Origin: Gerris lacustris
Taxonomy: Eukaryota; Arthropoda; Insecta; Hemiptera; Gerridae
Direction of reading: 5' to 3'
Length of the DNA: 64,000 nucleotides
NCBI GenBank assembly: GCA_951217055.1
Contig: OX578286.1
Coordinates: forward strand, 29,704,720 to 29,768,719
Below are positions 24,753-35,465 of this stretch, one piece after another (the first letter of the stretch is position 1; each line of letters opens with the position of its first letter). The position numbers were made by a program, and so were the translations under genes. The notes beneath the pieces were generated by a model, which worked only from the letters and a program-made list of their open reading frames with translations, did not search any database and was not told where the DNA came from.

Positions 24753-25313
24753 ACTTTTTTCTCAGGAACTAGATTTTTCCCGGGAAAACGGCTTATATCG
24801 TTGGATTCGTATTTAAATGGACTACATTTAAGAATTTTTTAATCAAAATCGTCGGAACCGTTTTCGAGAAATAATTTTTTTTCATATTTTTTCAGAGTTT
24901 TTGGGGGGTAGCGCCCCCAAATTTAGAGCTAAAATTCATTTCTCGATTTCGCCTCGGGGTATGATTTTTCTGAACATGTATGCCAAATTTCGTCAAAATT
25001 GACCCAGTAGTTTAGGCTCTAGGCGTCTGCACAGACGACAGACGACAGACGACAGACCGACGACAGACAGACGACAGACAGACGACAGACAGACGACAGA
25101 CAGACGACAGACAGACGACAGACAGACGACAGACAGACGACAGACAGACGACAGACAGACGACAGACAGACGACAGACAGACGACAGACAGACGACAGAC
25201 AGACGACAGACAGACATTTTTTAAAAATCACTTTTTTGGACTCAGGGGACCTCAAAACGTGTAAATTCATCAAAATCTCAAAATCGAATTTTCGCGCCAT
25301 CACAATACTTTCT
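24753..25313 (-). mobile_element. Family A element, copy 3, truncated at the satellite boundary
   Basis: Reading from 25313 on the minus strand it starts ACTTTCTCATATAAAGAGAA, AGTATTGTGATGGCGCG, and runs through CGTTTTGAGGTCCCCTGAG to AAAAATCTAGTTCCTGAG. It then meets the satellite (GATATAGAAC/TTTTTTCTC). The tRNA-like segment and 3' end seen in other copies are missing. It carries an expanded 11-bp minisatellite. Confidence 0.85.
25029..25216. repeat. 11-bp minisatellite (ACAGACAGACG)n, ~17 copies
   Basis: The block repeats ACAGACAGACG without interruption inside family A copy 3. Family A copy 6 has only a few such steps (63155-63197) and copy 4 a few in the other orientation (44750-44781), so this is a local expansion of an internal motif. 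Confidence 0.95.
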
Positions 25314-25568
25314 CTTTATATGAGAAAGTAATAAAAATTTTGGGTGACCATAGTTGCGGCCACCTAAAATTACTAAAATTTGACTTTTTTTTTATACTAA
25401 CTCCCGGAAATATCATTGGCCCATAAAGATGTATATTTATGTATTATTGCTAGTACAATGTATTCTAATTCAGAGTATCTAAACTCAAGTGTATCATCAA
25501 GGGTAAGGAATTTTAGATGTTGTGTCGTTTCAAGCGAATGTGACGTAGGTTTTATACAGCCTTCCAGT

Positions 25569-25824
25569 CAGTGGCGTAGCTAGGGTATTGGGGGCCCCCC
25601 ACAAGAACTTTTCGGGTTCCCCCCGCCAAAATAAAATTGACGAAGAAAAAAAAAAAAGATTTGCCTGCAGAACTGAATGGGGGCCCCTTGACAATGTTAT
25701 AGAAGTATAATATATTCCATGCGTAACATTTTATTATCCTCTAAGAGACATTGGTTTGGGGACCCTCCTGGCACCAGGGGCCCCCCGCAATGCAGGCCCG
25801 TGCGGGCCCATAGTTACGCCACTG
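25569..25824. mobile_element. hAT-type MITE, 256 bp
   Basis: Ends CAGTGGCGTAGCTAGGG and CCATAGTTACGCCACTG, flanked by CTTCCAGT / ATTCCAGT (7 of 8 match), the 8-bp duplication of hAT elements. GC-rich GGGGGCCCC blocks inside. Confidence 0.88.
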
Positions 25825-25832
25825 ATTCCAGT

Positions 25833-26735
25833 CGACGATTATTTTAAAGATTATTTAATTAACATAAGTAGAATGAAGAGAAAGATGAAATATGAATTTA
25901 TGTACAAACCGAGATGTTATGCTAATATATTTATGATATCTGGTAAATTAATTTATGCTTGTGATTGATACTGTAACAATATTACAAGAAGAATGTATAA
26001 TTAGTTTATATTCAAATAGGAGATTTAAATATTTGATTTATTGATTTAACAAGAAAGAGAAATTTAGAAGATTGTAAATCACAAGGGGTGAAAAGTTCTT
26101 TATTTAGATTTACATACCCTCTACTTGTTTTTCTTTCACTTAACCTAATATTGGATGTTGAAAGAGACACCGTCTCATGTATAATTAAAAGACGCGGGAA
26201 TTGTTCTGGAAAAAAGGGCGGGAGAGGGATTGAAAGACGAGGGAGGGTGTTAAATTCCCGCCAGTTTTTCTTTTTTACTTTCCTTCTCCCGCGTTTAAGG
26301 CTTAACTGAGGAAAAATGCCGCGTTGCTAATCCGTTTAAAGACAAGGAATTAACCTTGTTAACGTGAAGCCAAGACTGTGAACTTCTCGTGGAATAGAAA
26401 ACTTTCTATAAGAAACACTGGGAAAATACCAGGAAAATCATGGTTTTTTTTTTAAAGCAAAAGTTTTTATTTAAAGTTTCATTTTTGAAAAAGAAAGAAA
26501 AAAAAAAAAGAAAGTTTAAATTATTGACAATCTGTGCCAAGAGAAGTAGAAATAGAGAGAAATCGCGATAACTTTATAACTACAAAGTCATCGCGTTGTT
26601 CCTTCATTGAAGCGAGCTTAATACAGTAAATATTGAATAGTAAGAAAATAGTTTATCATGATGAGTTGATAGTTAAAGAGGATGATTGTTGTTAGAGCCG
26701 TGTAGTGAGGAAACAGTTCTTCATTTAAACTATTA
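25833..26735. other. No gene seen
   Basis: A 73-codon + frame at 26088-26309 starts with a hydrophobic stretch but has no splice or family support. Confidence 0.5.
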
Positions 26736-27438
26736 TAAAATGGATCACTTCACTACACAAAAACTTTTGCTTGAAATTTTACATGCATGTTTCAATAGAG
26801 CATTAGATGATTCAAGTGAAGTTTAATTATAATCGATACGTTAGAAGGTCAGATAGGTCAGTAATAAATATGCATTGAATATTGAGAAAATAGATAATTA
26901 TGATGAGTTTATAGTTAAATAGTATGATTGTAGTTCGAGAGTCTCGAAGTTAGGGAGCCACCCCGCATTCTTACTATTCCACTAACCACAACATCTCCTT
27001 ATTAACTATTATAAAATGTAACACTTCACTACACAAAACTTCTGCTTGTATAAAGTTGAAGTTTAATTAAAATAGTTACGTTAGAACGTAAGATATCGGT
27101 GAAAACGTTGTTTTCTCTATTTTAAACATTTAAGACCGCTTAATAGTTTTAACGACCTTTATCACTTCATAACGATATTGCTGTTGGTTTTACTAAAAAT
27201 AAAAATATTTGTTGAAAATGTTAATATCATCGAATAAGTGATGATAGAATCTTTTCCTGCCCTGAAATTACAGTTTTAAATTTGAGGCTTACGTTTACGC
27301 GAGTCTTGCGCGCGAACTCTTGGACGGATAACCCTGTCCAACGAACTTAGCATTCGTAAAAGGAACATGTATTCCAAATTTCAACTAAATATGTCAACAT
27401 TTACTCAAGTTATCGTCGGACACGTCGTAAACGTTACT

Positions 27439-27470
<32 letters not shown>

Positions 27471-27475
27471 GGATG
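26736..27475 (+). mobile_element. Family D element, copy 2, with partial duplication
   Basis: The segment CACTTCACTACACAAAA occurs twice (26747 and ~27022) and is followed by TTTACGCGAGTCTTGCGCGC and CAAGTTATCGTCGGACAC. It ends in (GACA)n at 27439-27470. The 3' terminus is missing. Confidence 0.65.
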
Positions 27476-27774
27476 GATATTTCGTTAAATGTAAGAAGCT
27501 CGCTTCAACTCATTTCAACTATCTAGATATAGAGAACTACAAATCAAACAGTGGTTTACGTCAGTGAGGTGCAGTAATTCACTGATTTATTTTTATATCT
27601 CTATATATCTAGAGAATTATAGAGATATTGCTATTTCTAAACCGTACCCTCTCTATCCACTGTTCAGTTGTTGAAATTATATTAACTGTCTTTAGGGTTG
27701 TGCATTTGTCAGTAACACTAGGTGTTGTTAGTTCCTGTCAAATTTTTCCGACTAAATTAAAAAACATTCTCTCA

Positions 27775-28205
27775 AGACAACACTGACTCTTGCCTCCCCT
27801 TCCCCATTAGGGAAATTCTTGTCACCTGTCTTTTATCCCTTGACTTTTCGGTGTGAAAGCCACGACACTGACTCTTGCCTCCCCTTCCCCATTAGGGAAA
27901 TTCTTGTCACCTGTCTTTTATCCCCTGACTTTTCTGTGTGAAAGCCTCGACACTGTCTCTTGCCTCCCCTTCCCCATTAGGGGCATTCTTGTCACCTGTC
28001 ATATATCCCCTGACTTTTCGGTGTGAAAGCCACGACACTGTCTCTTGCCTCCCCTTCCCCATCAGGGAAATTCTTGTCACCTGTCTTTTATCCCTTGACT
28101 TTTCGGCGTGAAAGCCACGACACTGACTCTTGCCTTCCCATTCCCATAAGGGAAAAGCTTGTCACCTTTCTTCTATCCTCTGACTTTCCAGTGTGAAAGC
28201 CACCC
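27775..28205. repeat. 85-bp tandem repeat, ~5 copies
   Basis: CGACACTG at 27863, 27948, 28033 and 28118, each unit with TTGCCTCCCCTTCCCCATTA and TTCTTGTCACCTGTCTTTTA. The last unit is diverged. Confidence 0.95.
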
Positions 28206-28208
28206 AAA

Positions 28209-28467
28209 GCCTCTATTACACGGGATGGGTTTACTTTGAACTCGCAGGTGAGTTCACAAGCTGCCAGTAAACTTACTTCGTGTAATATAGCTAGGTAGTA
28301 TACACGCCCACTGAAACTAGTGCCTGAGAGGGTGAATACGGCGAATTTACTTGCTACTCGTGCAGAAGTTTACAAGTTTTGTGTAATTATTGTAGCAGAG
28401 CAAGTAGCTACTATCTCACTCGCTCGCTAGTGAGTAGCTATTAAACTAGCCCTCGTGGAATTGAGGC
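28209..28467. mobile_element. TIR/foldback element, 259 bp
   Basis: GCCTCTATTACACGGGATGG and CCCTCGTGGAATTGAGGC are imperfect inverted ends (~18 bp). Interior has AGTAGCTACT/CTCACTCGCTCGCTAGTG self-complementary runs. It follows the 85-bp array directly. Confidence 0.6.
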
Positions 28468-29044
28468 GTAAAAGTACTTGTAAATTTTTAAGGAAGGTGT
28501 TTTCTACGTCTAAAAATTAATGGGATTTCTAAAAGGGACTTGATTATGAAGGGGAATAAGAGATGATTTTCTTGTTCATTTGTTGATTGGCAAAGTCAAC
28601 AGAACAACTTTTCCCCCTTTCTAAAATTGTTGAAAAATGGAAAAAGCGTGAAAATTCGAATTCACTTTGCAAAAAAGTTTTCAACTTTGATGGTATTTTT
28701 TTTCTCCTCTTATCCCTTTTTTGAAAATGTTTTTAGAAAAGTTTGATAAGGGTTTAATAAAAAAATTTTCGAGTGGGAATTATTTTTTTACTTTGACAAA
28801 GCTTTAAATTATACGAGTTAAAGTTTTCTACTTAGTTAAGTCCCTACTGTGCATGGTGCTTGATTTACTTCACTACCTACTTACCATTCGCATATACTTT
28901 TATGTATACATATATGCAGGTTTAATCAGGTTTAGGTTTCATGGTCACATTTAACTCACATCATATTATGGTGCCAACGATATGTATTTTTGAAACAGAA
29001 TAACGATTAAGAACAGATAAACTATAAAAAACAGATAAGTTATA
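28468..29044. other. No gene seen
   Basis: AT-rich DNA with T-runs. Confidence 0.6.
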
Positions 29045-29262
29045 TTATATCGAAAATATCGATATATCGGACTTTATTATATATCGATATTGATCTTTCG
29101 ATATATCGACAACATCGATATTTTTAAAAAATACCGATATATCGAGGTTCTCGATATATCGGAAATATCGATATTGTCTTTCGATATTTTCACTAATATC
29201 GATGTTGAACCACTCGATGTCGATATAACGAAAATATCGCTATTTTCTTTCGATATCCCAAC
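29045..29262. repeat. ATCGATAT-rich degenerate repeat
   Basis: CGATATATCG / ATCGATATT motifs recur about every 20-30 bp on both strands, a self-complementary tract with high hairpin potential. Confidence 0.7.
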
Positions 29263-29276
29263 TCTAGATTATACAG

Positions 29277-29646
29277 GGTTAGTAGTAGTAGTAGTGGTTA
29301 GGCGGGAAGGACGAACCACTTGTTCGAACCTAGCAATCAGGCCCATTTTACTGACCCCGTGGTGGAGAGTTACAGCCACTTCCCACACCATAACTGTACA
29401 TTTTACCGCGGAAGCGGGTCTGGAGTGGTTATTAGTGAGCTATATAAGCGTGTGTCAAAGCGTGGTGGGGGGGGGGGGGGAGGGGTGGAGAGAACCCCTC
29501 GGTGGGTGTCCGTCGCCCTGCCTCGTCCGCGATTCATAGATGCAACTCAGAGTATTATGGCATGGGATCGAACCCACGACCTCGAGTCACCTCGACTCAT
29601 TTATAGCTGGGCGAGCGCCTAGAGAACCTCGGCCACGCTGGCTCCC
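29277..29646 (-). mobile_element. tRNA-derived SINE (family S1), copy 2, near full length
   Basis: The minus strand reads from GAGCCAGCGTGGCCGAGGTT (D-arm-like GGCCGAGG) to GTGGGTTCGATCCCATGCC (B box), then a ~250-bp body with a G/C homopolymer (29466-29480), ending in a (TAC)n tail at 29277-29299. Only one copy of each body segment is present. Confidence 0.75.
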
Positions 29647-29652
29647 CTTATA

Positions 29653-30226
29653 CAGGGTTATTACAAATGATGTTCTTGATTTCGATTGAAAATATTATTG
29701 AATTAATATGTTTTAAGACCACTTCAGTTTGTACTACTGGAAAGAAAGACTCATAAAGTTTTGTTTAAATTGGTTTGGGTATGTATCAGCTGTTTGTTAA
29801 GTCAATTGTTGTCAGTGTTGTGTAATGGCTGAATTTTAATACAGGAAAGCATTTTTGTATGTTGGATTATAACATTAACCACATTAAACACTAACGCACC
29901 CTGTGATTTTTTCTTGTGGGGATACTTCAAAGATAAAGTGTATACACCACTATTACCAGAAAGCACACCTGATATCCAGCAACGGATTACTAATGCCATC
30001 GAAACAATCGATCATGACACTCTTATCAAAGTATGACAAGAGCTTAATTACAGGCTTGCATCTGTCGTATCACAAGGGTTTCCATGTCCAACATTTATAA
30101 TTCTCAGTACCTGTGATGAAACCTTTTAAATTTTCCTTAAAATGTAACCATTTTATTTCTTTGTATGATAAATAAAACTACAGTTATGTACGCTTGAAAT
30201 CATGAACATCTTTTGTAATAATCCTG
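29653..30226 (+). mobile_element. Mariner-type element, internally deleted (mariner 2)
   Basis: The left end reads CAGGGTTATTACAAATGATG and the right end, on the other strand, CAGGATTATTACAAAAGATG. Homology continues through TTC(T/A)TGATTTC. Only the C-terminal part of a transposase remains inside. The element is of a different lineage from mariner 1 (different ends) and lies directly against the tRNA-like head of a SINE that ends near 29646. The exact target duplication is unclear. Confidence 0.75.
29896..30129 (+). pseudogene. Mariner-family transposase, C-terminal fragment
   Basis: The + strand reads APCDFFLWGYFKDKVY, then a leucine/proline-rich linker, then IQQRITNAIETIDHDTLIKV, a TGA stop at 30034-30036 where a tryptophan is usual, and QELNYRLASVVSQG to a TAA at 30127. 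APCDFFLWG is the signature around the third catalytic acidic residue of mariner-class DDE/D enzymes. The N-terminal DNA-binding and first catalytic parts are missing. It is a relic. Confidence 0.8.
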
Positions 30227-30359
30227 TGTACATTTGTCGTCCATTGTATCTGTGAACGTTAAGGCAATTGTCACAACTGATCTATAAATCAAGGTAGAAG
30301 ACAAGGGTTTGATCCTACGCCTATAAAATTTTAAACATGAATTAATGTTTACTTTTCCT

Positions 30360-30565
30360 TACTTTAAAGAAAAAGTATTGTGTTCACCCAAAAAAATCCG
30401 AAGCCGGGATTTTAACAGAATTATCTGTTTTGGATGTTTTCAAGACGATTTGAGTGGTTTTTAGCTGTATGTCTGTTTGTCCAATTGCGCTGAAATTTGA
30501 ACCTCTTTACAAGACAAACATTTCAACTGAATTTCGTTTTGATATCTGACTAATTAATAATTTGG
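30360..30565 (+). mobile_element. Family E element, copy 2, 5' part
   Basis: GAAAAAGTATTGTGTTCACC, GGATTTTAACAGAATTATCT and GAGTGGTTTTTAGCTGTATG follow the family; the GTAGCACCCAGGG block is deleted. Confidence 0.55.
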
Positions 30566-30609
30566 GAACTATTTCGCCTGTGGTGAAATTCGTTCCAATT
30601 ATGCATTTA

Positions 30610-31080
30610 TAGTCCAGTCAAATTACACAGTGACAAAGAGAAAATTATTAACAGGACGGGAACAGTTGGAAATGGTAAAGTGGCGTATAATAAACGTAAA
30701 AAAATTAAATGCGTTAGCAGGGGTGTTGCGGTATGGATTTGGGGGGGGGGGGGGGTGAAAAGGGGGGAATTGGGTATTATTGAATTGGGTATTGAAATTC
30801 CAACGGTTGGAATTTCGACAAATATGTATAGATAAAATTTTACAGGAAATTGAATCAGCTTTAATTTTTAGTCGTAACATATTTTTCTAGAGTCCACCGT
30901 TTTCGAGATATACTCGAAAAACCCAATTTTGTGACCTTTTAACCCCCCTCCCACTCTAAGCTCACCCCCAGGGGTGGGGACATTTAGTATGTTTACCTCC
31001 TAACTAGCCCTAACAAAGCCCTGAAGTTAAATACTGTAACATATTTCATCCACTCTACAATGTCTTTATTGACTGGACTA
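30610..31080. mobile_element. TIR element with TA duplication (Tc1/mariner-type MITE)
   Basis: TAGTCCAGTCAAATTACACA and TTATTGACTGGACTA, flanked by TA at 30608-30609 and 31081-31082. Holds GGGTGTTGCGGTATGGAT and a G run (30739-30755). Confidence 0.65.
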
Positions 31081-31083
31081 TAA

Positions 31084-31893
31084 ATGAATTATCATTATTC
31101 TACTTAAATGTTGATGGCAATATTGTTAAAAACTAAAGTTTATGATGAAATAATGAAACACAGGGTCTTTTGTATTTTTTTCTGTAGAATTCAATGGTGT
31201 AACCAGTTTTTAAATATTACTTAAAAATTTCCACAAATTATCAACTTTTACTAAAAAATTGATTGTTACAAAAGTCATTTTTTGATTTTTCCCATTTTTG
31301 AGCATGTTTTTAAATGGGGACTATTTTTTTTTTTTTTACCAAAAAGTATAAGTCAAAACGAAAAAAATGAGACCTCAAAGAAGTCTTTGCGATAATTTCC
31401 TGAAGGACAAATTTCATTTGAAAAATATTGTATTTGGGCGAAAAACGTGATTATCTCGGAAAATTCAGAATTTTTTTATTAGGAAAATTTTGTGTACATT
31501 TAAGACTCAAAAAGGTATACTTTCACCATTTTTCATCAAAATAAAATTATTTTTGAGAAAATAAAAAATAAAGAACAAAAAACACAGTTTTTCGCATTTT
31601 CCCCTATTATTTTGAGGTTATGTGAAAAAATCATAAATACAAAAGTTGTAGATTTTTTTATAATCTACAACTTTTATTTGGCACACTTTTCTCTCCGACG
31701 TCAACATTCGCCGGAAATGCAATAATACCCAATTCCCCCCTTTTTACCCCCCAAAATCCATACCGCAACACCCCTGCTAACGCATTTAATTTTTTTACGT
31801 TTATTATACGCCACTTTACCATTTCCAACTGTTCCTGACCTGTTAATAATTTTCTCTTTTTTTGCCTCAAAATAAGTTAATTCGACTGGACTA
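31084..31893. mobile_element. Related inverted arm and AT-rich insert
   Basis: 31700-31893 is the reverse complement of 30610-30790 (ACCCAATTCCCCCCTTTTTA, GCAACACCCCTGCTAACGCA, ending TTCGACTGGACTA). 31084-31650 between the arms is AT-rich, with ATTTTTGAGAAAATAAAAAA-type runs and no gene. Confidence 0.6.
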
Positions 31894-32099
31894 TTATAAA
31901 AGATAAATAAGTCCTCTTATTTAATTTTAAATATTTAAATATTTGCTGCCATTTTGGATTTATTTGGTACAGAAAAGTTCCGAGAAACCCCGCGTCCGAT
32001 TATTTACAATAATCGGACGTGGGGTAGTAATTAATACTTTACCAAACAGTTATATCTATCTTTTGATCTGTTATTGCAATGGCAATACAATTGCGAGCC

Positions 32100-33036
32100 A
32101 ATAGTTCTCATAATTTGGATTTAGTTCGATAGTTTACGGGGTTTGGGGTTTGTTAGTTTACAACGTAGAAAGTAAGTTTGACAAAGGCAGTAAAATTGCA
32201 AACCGAAACGTACTCAAGCCAATAGTTCTTATGATTTGAACGGTTCTTCGATAGTTTATTAAAAGTTTGACAAAGAAAAACTTTATCAAGTCTGACACAT
32301 TTGTTAGTTTACAATGTAGAAAGCAAGTTTGGTAAAGGTAAGCTCTATCGAATCTGACACATTCGATAGCTTACAACGTAGAAAGCAAGTTTGGTAAAGG
32401 TAAGCTCTATCGAATCTGACACATTCGATAGCTTACAACGTAGAAAGCAAGTTTGGTAAACTCTATCGAATCTGGCACATTCGTTAGTTTACAACGTAGA
32501 AAGCAAGTTTGGTAAACTCTATCGAATCTGGCACATTCGTTAGTTTACAACGTAGAAAGCAAGTTTGGTAGAGGCTAACTTTATTGAATCTGACACATTC
32601 GTTAGTTTACAACGTAGAAAGCAAGTTTGGTAAACTCTATCGAATCTGGCACATTCGTTAGTTTACAACGTAGAAAGCAAGTTTGGTAGAGGCTAACTTT
32701 ATTGAATCTGACACATTCGTTAGTTTACAACGTAGAAAGCAAGTTTGGTAAACTCTATCGAATCTGGCACATTCGTTAGTTTACAACGTAGAAAGCAAGT
32801 TTGGTAGAGGCTAACTTTATTGAATCTGACACATTCGTTAGTTTACAACGTAGAAAGCAAGTTTGGTAAAGGAAAACTCTATCGAATCTGACACATTCGT
32901 TAGTTTACAACGTAGAAAGCAAGTTTGGTAAAGGAAAACTCTATCGAATCTGACACATTCGTTAGTTTACAACGTAGAAAGCAAGTTTGGTAAAGGTAAA
33001 CTCTATCGAATCTGACACATTCGTTAGTTTAAATCA
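32100..33036. repeat. Tandem repeat with alternating 56- and 62-bp units
   Basis: ACATTCGTTAGTTTACAACG + TAGAAAGCAAGTTTGGTA recur; spacings 56, 62, 56, 62 bp between 32478 and 32714, then 62-bp-like units with GGTAAAGGAAAACTC. About 15 units. A last unit lies beyond the S2 palindrome at 33742-33800. Confidence 0.9.
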
Positions 33037-33071
33037 AATTTAACTACGGGAAACAAACAGAGAAAACTACA

Positions 33072-33146
33072 CTCCAGCGCTGGGATTTGAACCACAGGCC
33101 TCTATATTTCCAGTATAGCGCTCTTACTAACTAAGCTACGCAGGAG
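33072..33146 (-). other. tRNA-like sequence, inverted partner
   Basis: The reverse strand repeats the 33552-33626 unit almost exactly: ends CTCCTGC/GCTGGAG, loop with GGA, B box complement GGATTTGAACC. A third, partial unit is at 33419-33455. Confidence 0.6.
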
Positions 33147-33551
33147 AATGATTTTCTCTGTCGTTAATGATATCTTGTCCCGAATTTAAGCTTTCGATTT
33201 TCCATAAATCTGAGAAGTCAACATTAATGACATAGAACTAGACCGAGAAATAACGCTTATAATTATAAAGTACCCAATTAGTACCTGTACCTAGTACAAT
33301 CAATTAGAAATTCATATTTTACGATTTTGGTAGTATTCATACTACGGAAAGATTACATTTTAATTTAAATCAAATTATAATTATTATTAAGTACGGGAAA
33401 CAGACATAGAAAACTACACTCCAGCGCTGGGATTTGAACCACAGGCCTCTATATCATTCGTTCTATGTCATTAATGTTGACTTCTCAGATTTGTGGAAAA
33501 TTGAAAGCTTAAATTCGGGACAAGATATCATTAACGACAGAGAAAATCATT

Positions 33552-33626
33552 CTCCTGCGTAGCTTAGTTGGTAAGAGTGCTATACTGGAAATATAGAGGC
33601 CTGTGGTTCAAATCCCAGCGCTGGAG
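33552..33626 (+). other. tRNA-like sequence, GGA anticodon, SINE head
   Basis: A 75-nt cloverleaf can be drawn: acceptor CTCCTGC/GCTGGAG (6 of 7 pairs), A box TAGCTTAGTTGG, anticodon stem CTATA/TATAG with loop CTGGAAA (anticodon GGA), B box GGTTCAAATCC. The T stem is degenerate and there is no long variable arm, which a real tRNA-Ser(GGA) would need. So it is a tRNA-derived element head rather than a working tRNA. Confidence 0.6.
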
Positions 33627-33799
33627 TGTAGTTTTCTCTGTCTGTTTCCCGTAGTTAATAATAATTATAATTTGATTTAAATTAAAATGTAATCTTTCTT
33701 CCGTAGTATGAATACTAGCAAAATCGTAAAATATGAATTTCCACATTCGTTTGTTTACTATGCAGAAAGCAAGTTTGGCACGAACATAAGTTGGCATGT

Positions 33800-34065
33800 T
33801 TGGTAAAGTAATCTCATAAAAAAAAAAAAGAAGTAGAGTTATAAAATAACTTATTATAGAAAAAATGGCAAAACAGGAAATTACATTTAAAAAAGAAATT
33901 ATTCTTAAATTATAAAAATAATGTCATCTATTTTAAAATTAAACAAAACATTTAATAATAGAAATTAAAGGAAAAGTTTAATTATTTACATTTTAATTCT
34001 ACTAGAGACAAGCCAAAACAGGAAAAGCTGCTCAACTAAATTAAATCGCAATTCTTGCAATGAAA

Positions 34066-34140
<75 letters not shown>

Positions 34141-34463
34141 CATTACCGGAAATCATATTTATTTTTTTAAACAGCTTTATGTCGTGGTTTATAATTTTGT
34201 TTTAGTGAGGTATCATATTTTGTGACTTTTTGAAATCGCATTATTATATTTTTTTTCCTCTTTCGGTGAGTAAGACTTAGAAAGAAAAAAATAATTTATT
34301 TAACCAACTTTTTTAAAACGTTATAATTGTTTTTTAAGCTTATTATTTTTTTCTGTTTAAAATAAACTTCAGAGATAAAAATGTCCTTTTATTTTTAACT
34401 TTTTCCCGGTTTCCTTATCCTGTTATTGTTTTTAATAGTCTGTCAATTAGTGTGGCTTTCTCG
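33800..34463. other. No gene seen
   Basis: AT-rich, includes the (TA)n tract. Confidence 0.6.
34066..34137. repeat. (TA)n microsatellite
   Basis: About 35 uninterrupted TA steps. Confidence 0.97.
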
Positions 34464-34612
34464 CTTCCTATTATTGGACGAATGACCACATCAATGGTCC
34501 TATTATCAGACGAATTACCACAATAATGGTCCTATGATTGGACGAATTACGACAGTAATGGTCCTATTATTGGATGAATGACCACAATAATGGTCATATT
34601 ATTGAATGATAA
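34464..34612. repeat. 32-bp tandem repeat, ~4.5 copies
   Basis: ATGGTCCTATTATTGGACGA with GGTCC at 34496, 34528, 34560 and a variant at 34592. Confidence 0.9.
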
Positions 34613-34796
34613 GATATGGATATGTTTCTATTCCCAATAGGGTCAAATTTATTTGTATGCAATGCAACTTACACAGAACACATGAGATAATTTCCGATGA
34701 ATCTTCAAAATTCTTAAAACTCAGATGAGTACATGTAAAGATGTAGGTGTTGATAAAATCAAGTTTGGGCACTCGTGGAAGCAGGCAAAAGATTGC

Positions 34797-35271
34797 TCAT
34801 CTACCAGCTGGTGTAGAGGAGTGGCAAAAGGCTTGCCAGGCTGCACGGTCTGGAGCCAGCAGGACTGCTCGACTCCAAGTGCAGCTTCTCTGTGTCAGAC
34901 TGGCAGCTATATTGTCTGACCATGTTGTTCTTCTTCCTCCCCGGGGTCTTCCTCCTTCTGGTCTAACTTCAAGTGCCTGCCGAGGGTACCAATTTTCGAG
35001 GATTCTTTGAGTGTGTCACAACCACCTCAGTTGCGAGGACTTAACATTTTCTGCCTGCTGATCCACATTTAATGATGTTCTGATGGCAGTATTCCTTATG
35101 CTGTCCCTTCAAGTTTTCCCAACAGCTGTCCTGAGGTATCTCATTTCGGCTGCCTGGAGTCTCTTCTCTGCTTTGGATGTTAAAGACCAGGTTTCATTGC
35201 CATATGTGAGGATAGGGACGTATGTGGATCTCTAGACAGCCATTTTCGTGGGCTCGCTTATTTCCTGCTTC
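34797..35271 (-). pseudogene. LINE reverse-transcriptase ORF, decayed C-terminal end
   Basis: The minus strand translates piecewise as STYVPILTYGNETWSLTSKA, EKRLQAAEMRYLRTAVGKT, a stop, RDSIRN, then QLRWL, a stop, and RPEGGRPRGGRRTTWSDNI with an R/W-rich end at APDRAAWQ. The motif (L/I)LYGxExW...L...E...LR...RD.IRN followed by RPxGRPR..W is the conserved tail of non-LTR retrotransposon polyproteins (RTE/Jockey/CR1-like). There are at least three in-frame stops. Only the 3' end survives, as expected for 5'-truncated insertion and decay. GC-rich against its background. It lies about 280 bp upstream of the LDLa exon. Confidence 0.75.
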
Positions 35272-35309
35272 CTAAAAAAAGTTGGATGAGATTACCCTAA
35301 GCATTCTTG

Positions 35310-35465
35310 AAAGATTGAAATGACCGAAAATGGGCAATTATGACCTACCATCCGAATTTTATCCAACTCTGACTTGTAGTTTGTAAGATATGGTGGATCT
35401 CAAAATGTTTAATCTACAACCACACAAGAGATCTAAAATGATTCTTTGTATCAGAAACGTATTTC
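35310..35465 (+). mobile_element. Family B internal fragment
   Basis: TGGGCAATTATGACCTACCA, AGTTTGTAAGATATGGTGG and ATCAGAAACGTATTTCTGTC match the 3' half of family B in order, without ends. Lies just upstream of the LDLa exon. Confidence 0.6.

Larger units (their letters stand above)
33037..33745. mobile_element. Palindromic pair of tRNA-derived elements (family S2)
   Basis: AAATCAAATTTAACTACGGG ... through a tRNA-like unit on the minus strand, then a spacer, a partial third unit, and the mirror copy on the plus strand ending CCCGTAGTTAATAATAAT. GTAGTATTCATACTACGG and its surroundings recur inverted at 33330-33360 and 33700-33740. The tandem array 32090-33036 resumes on the far side (CACATTCGTTTGTTTAC at 33742), so the pair sits inside that array. 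Confidence 0.75.

Noticed and set aside
25019..25303. VCRLSVVCLSS-type repeat frames
   Set aside because: Translation of the 11-bp minisatellite in family A.
26088..26309. A small secreted protein (hydrophobic N-terminus)
   Set aside because: No cleavage-site context, low-complexity basic tail and phenylalanine run; no splice or family support.
34725..35010. Cysteine-rich + strand frames before the LDLa exon
   Set aside because: They are antisense shadows of the LINE reverse-transcriptase tail on the minus strand.
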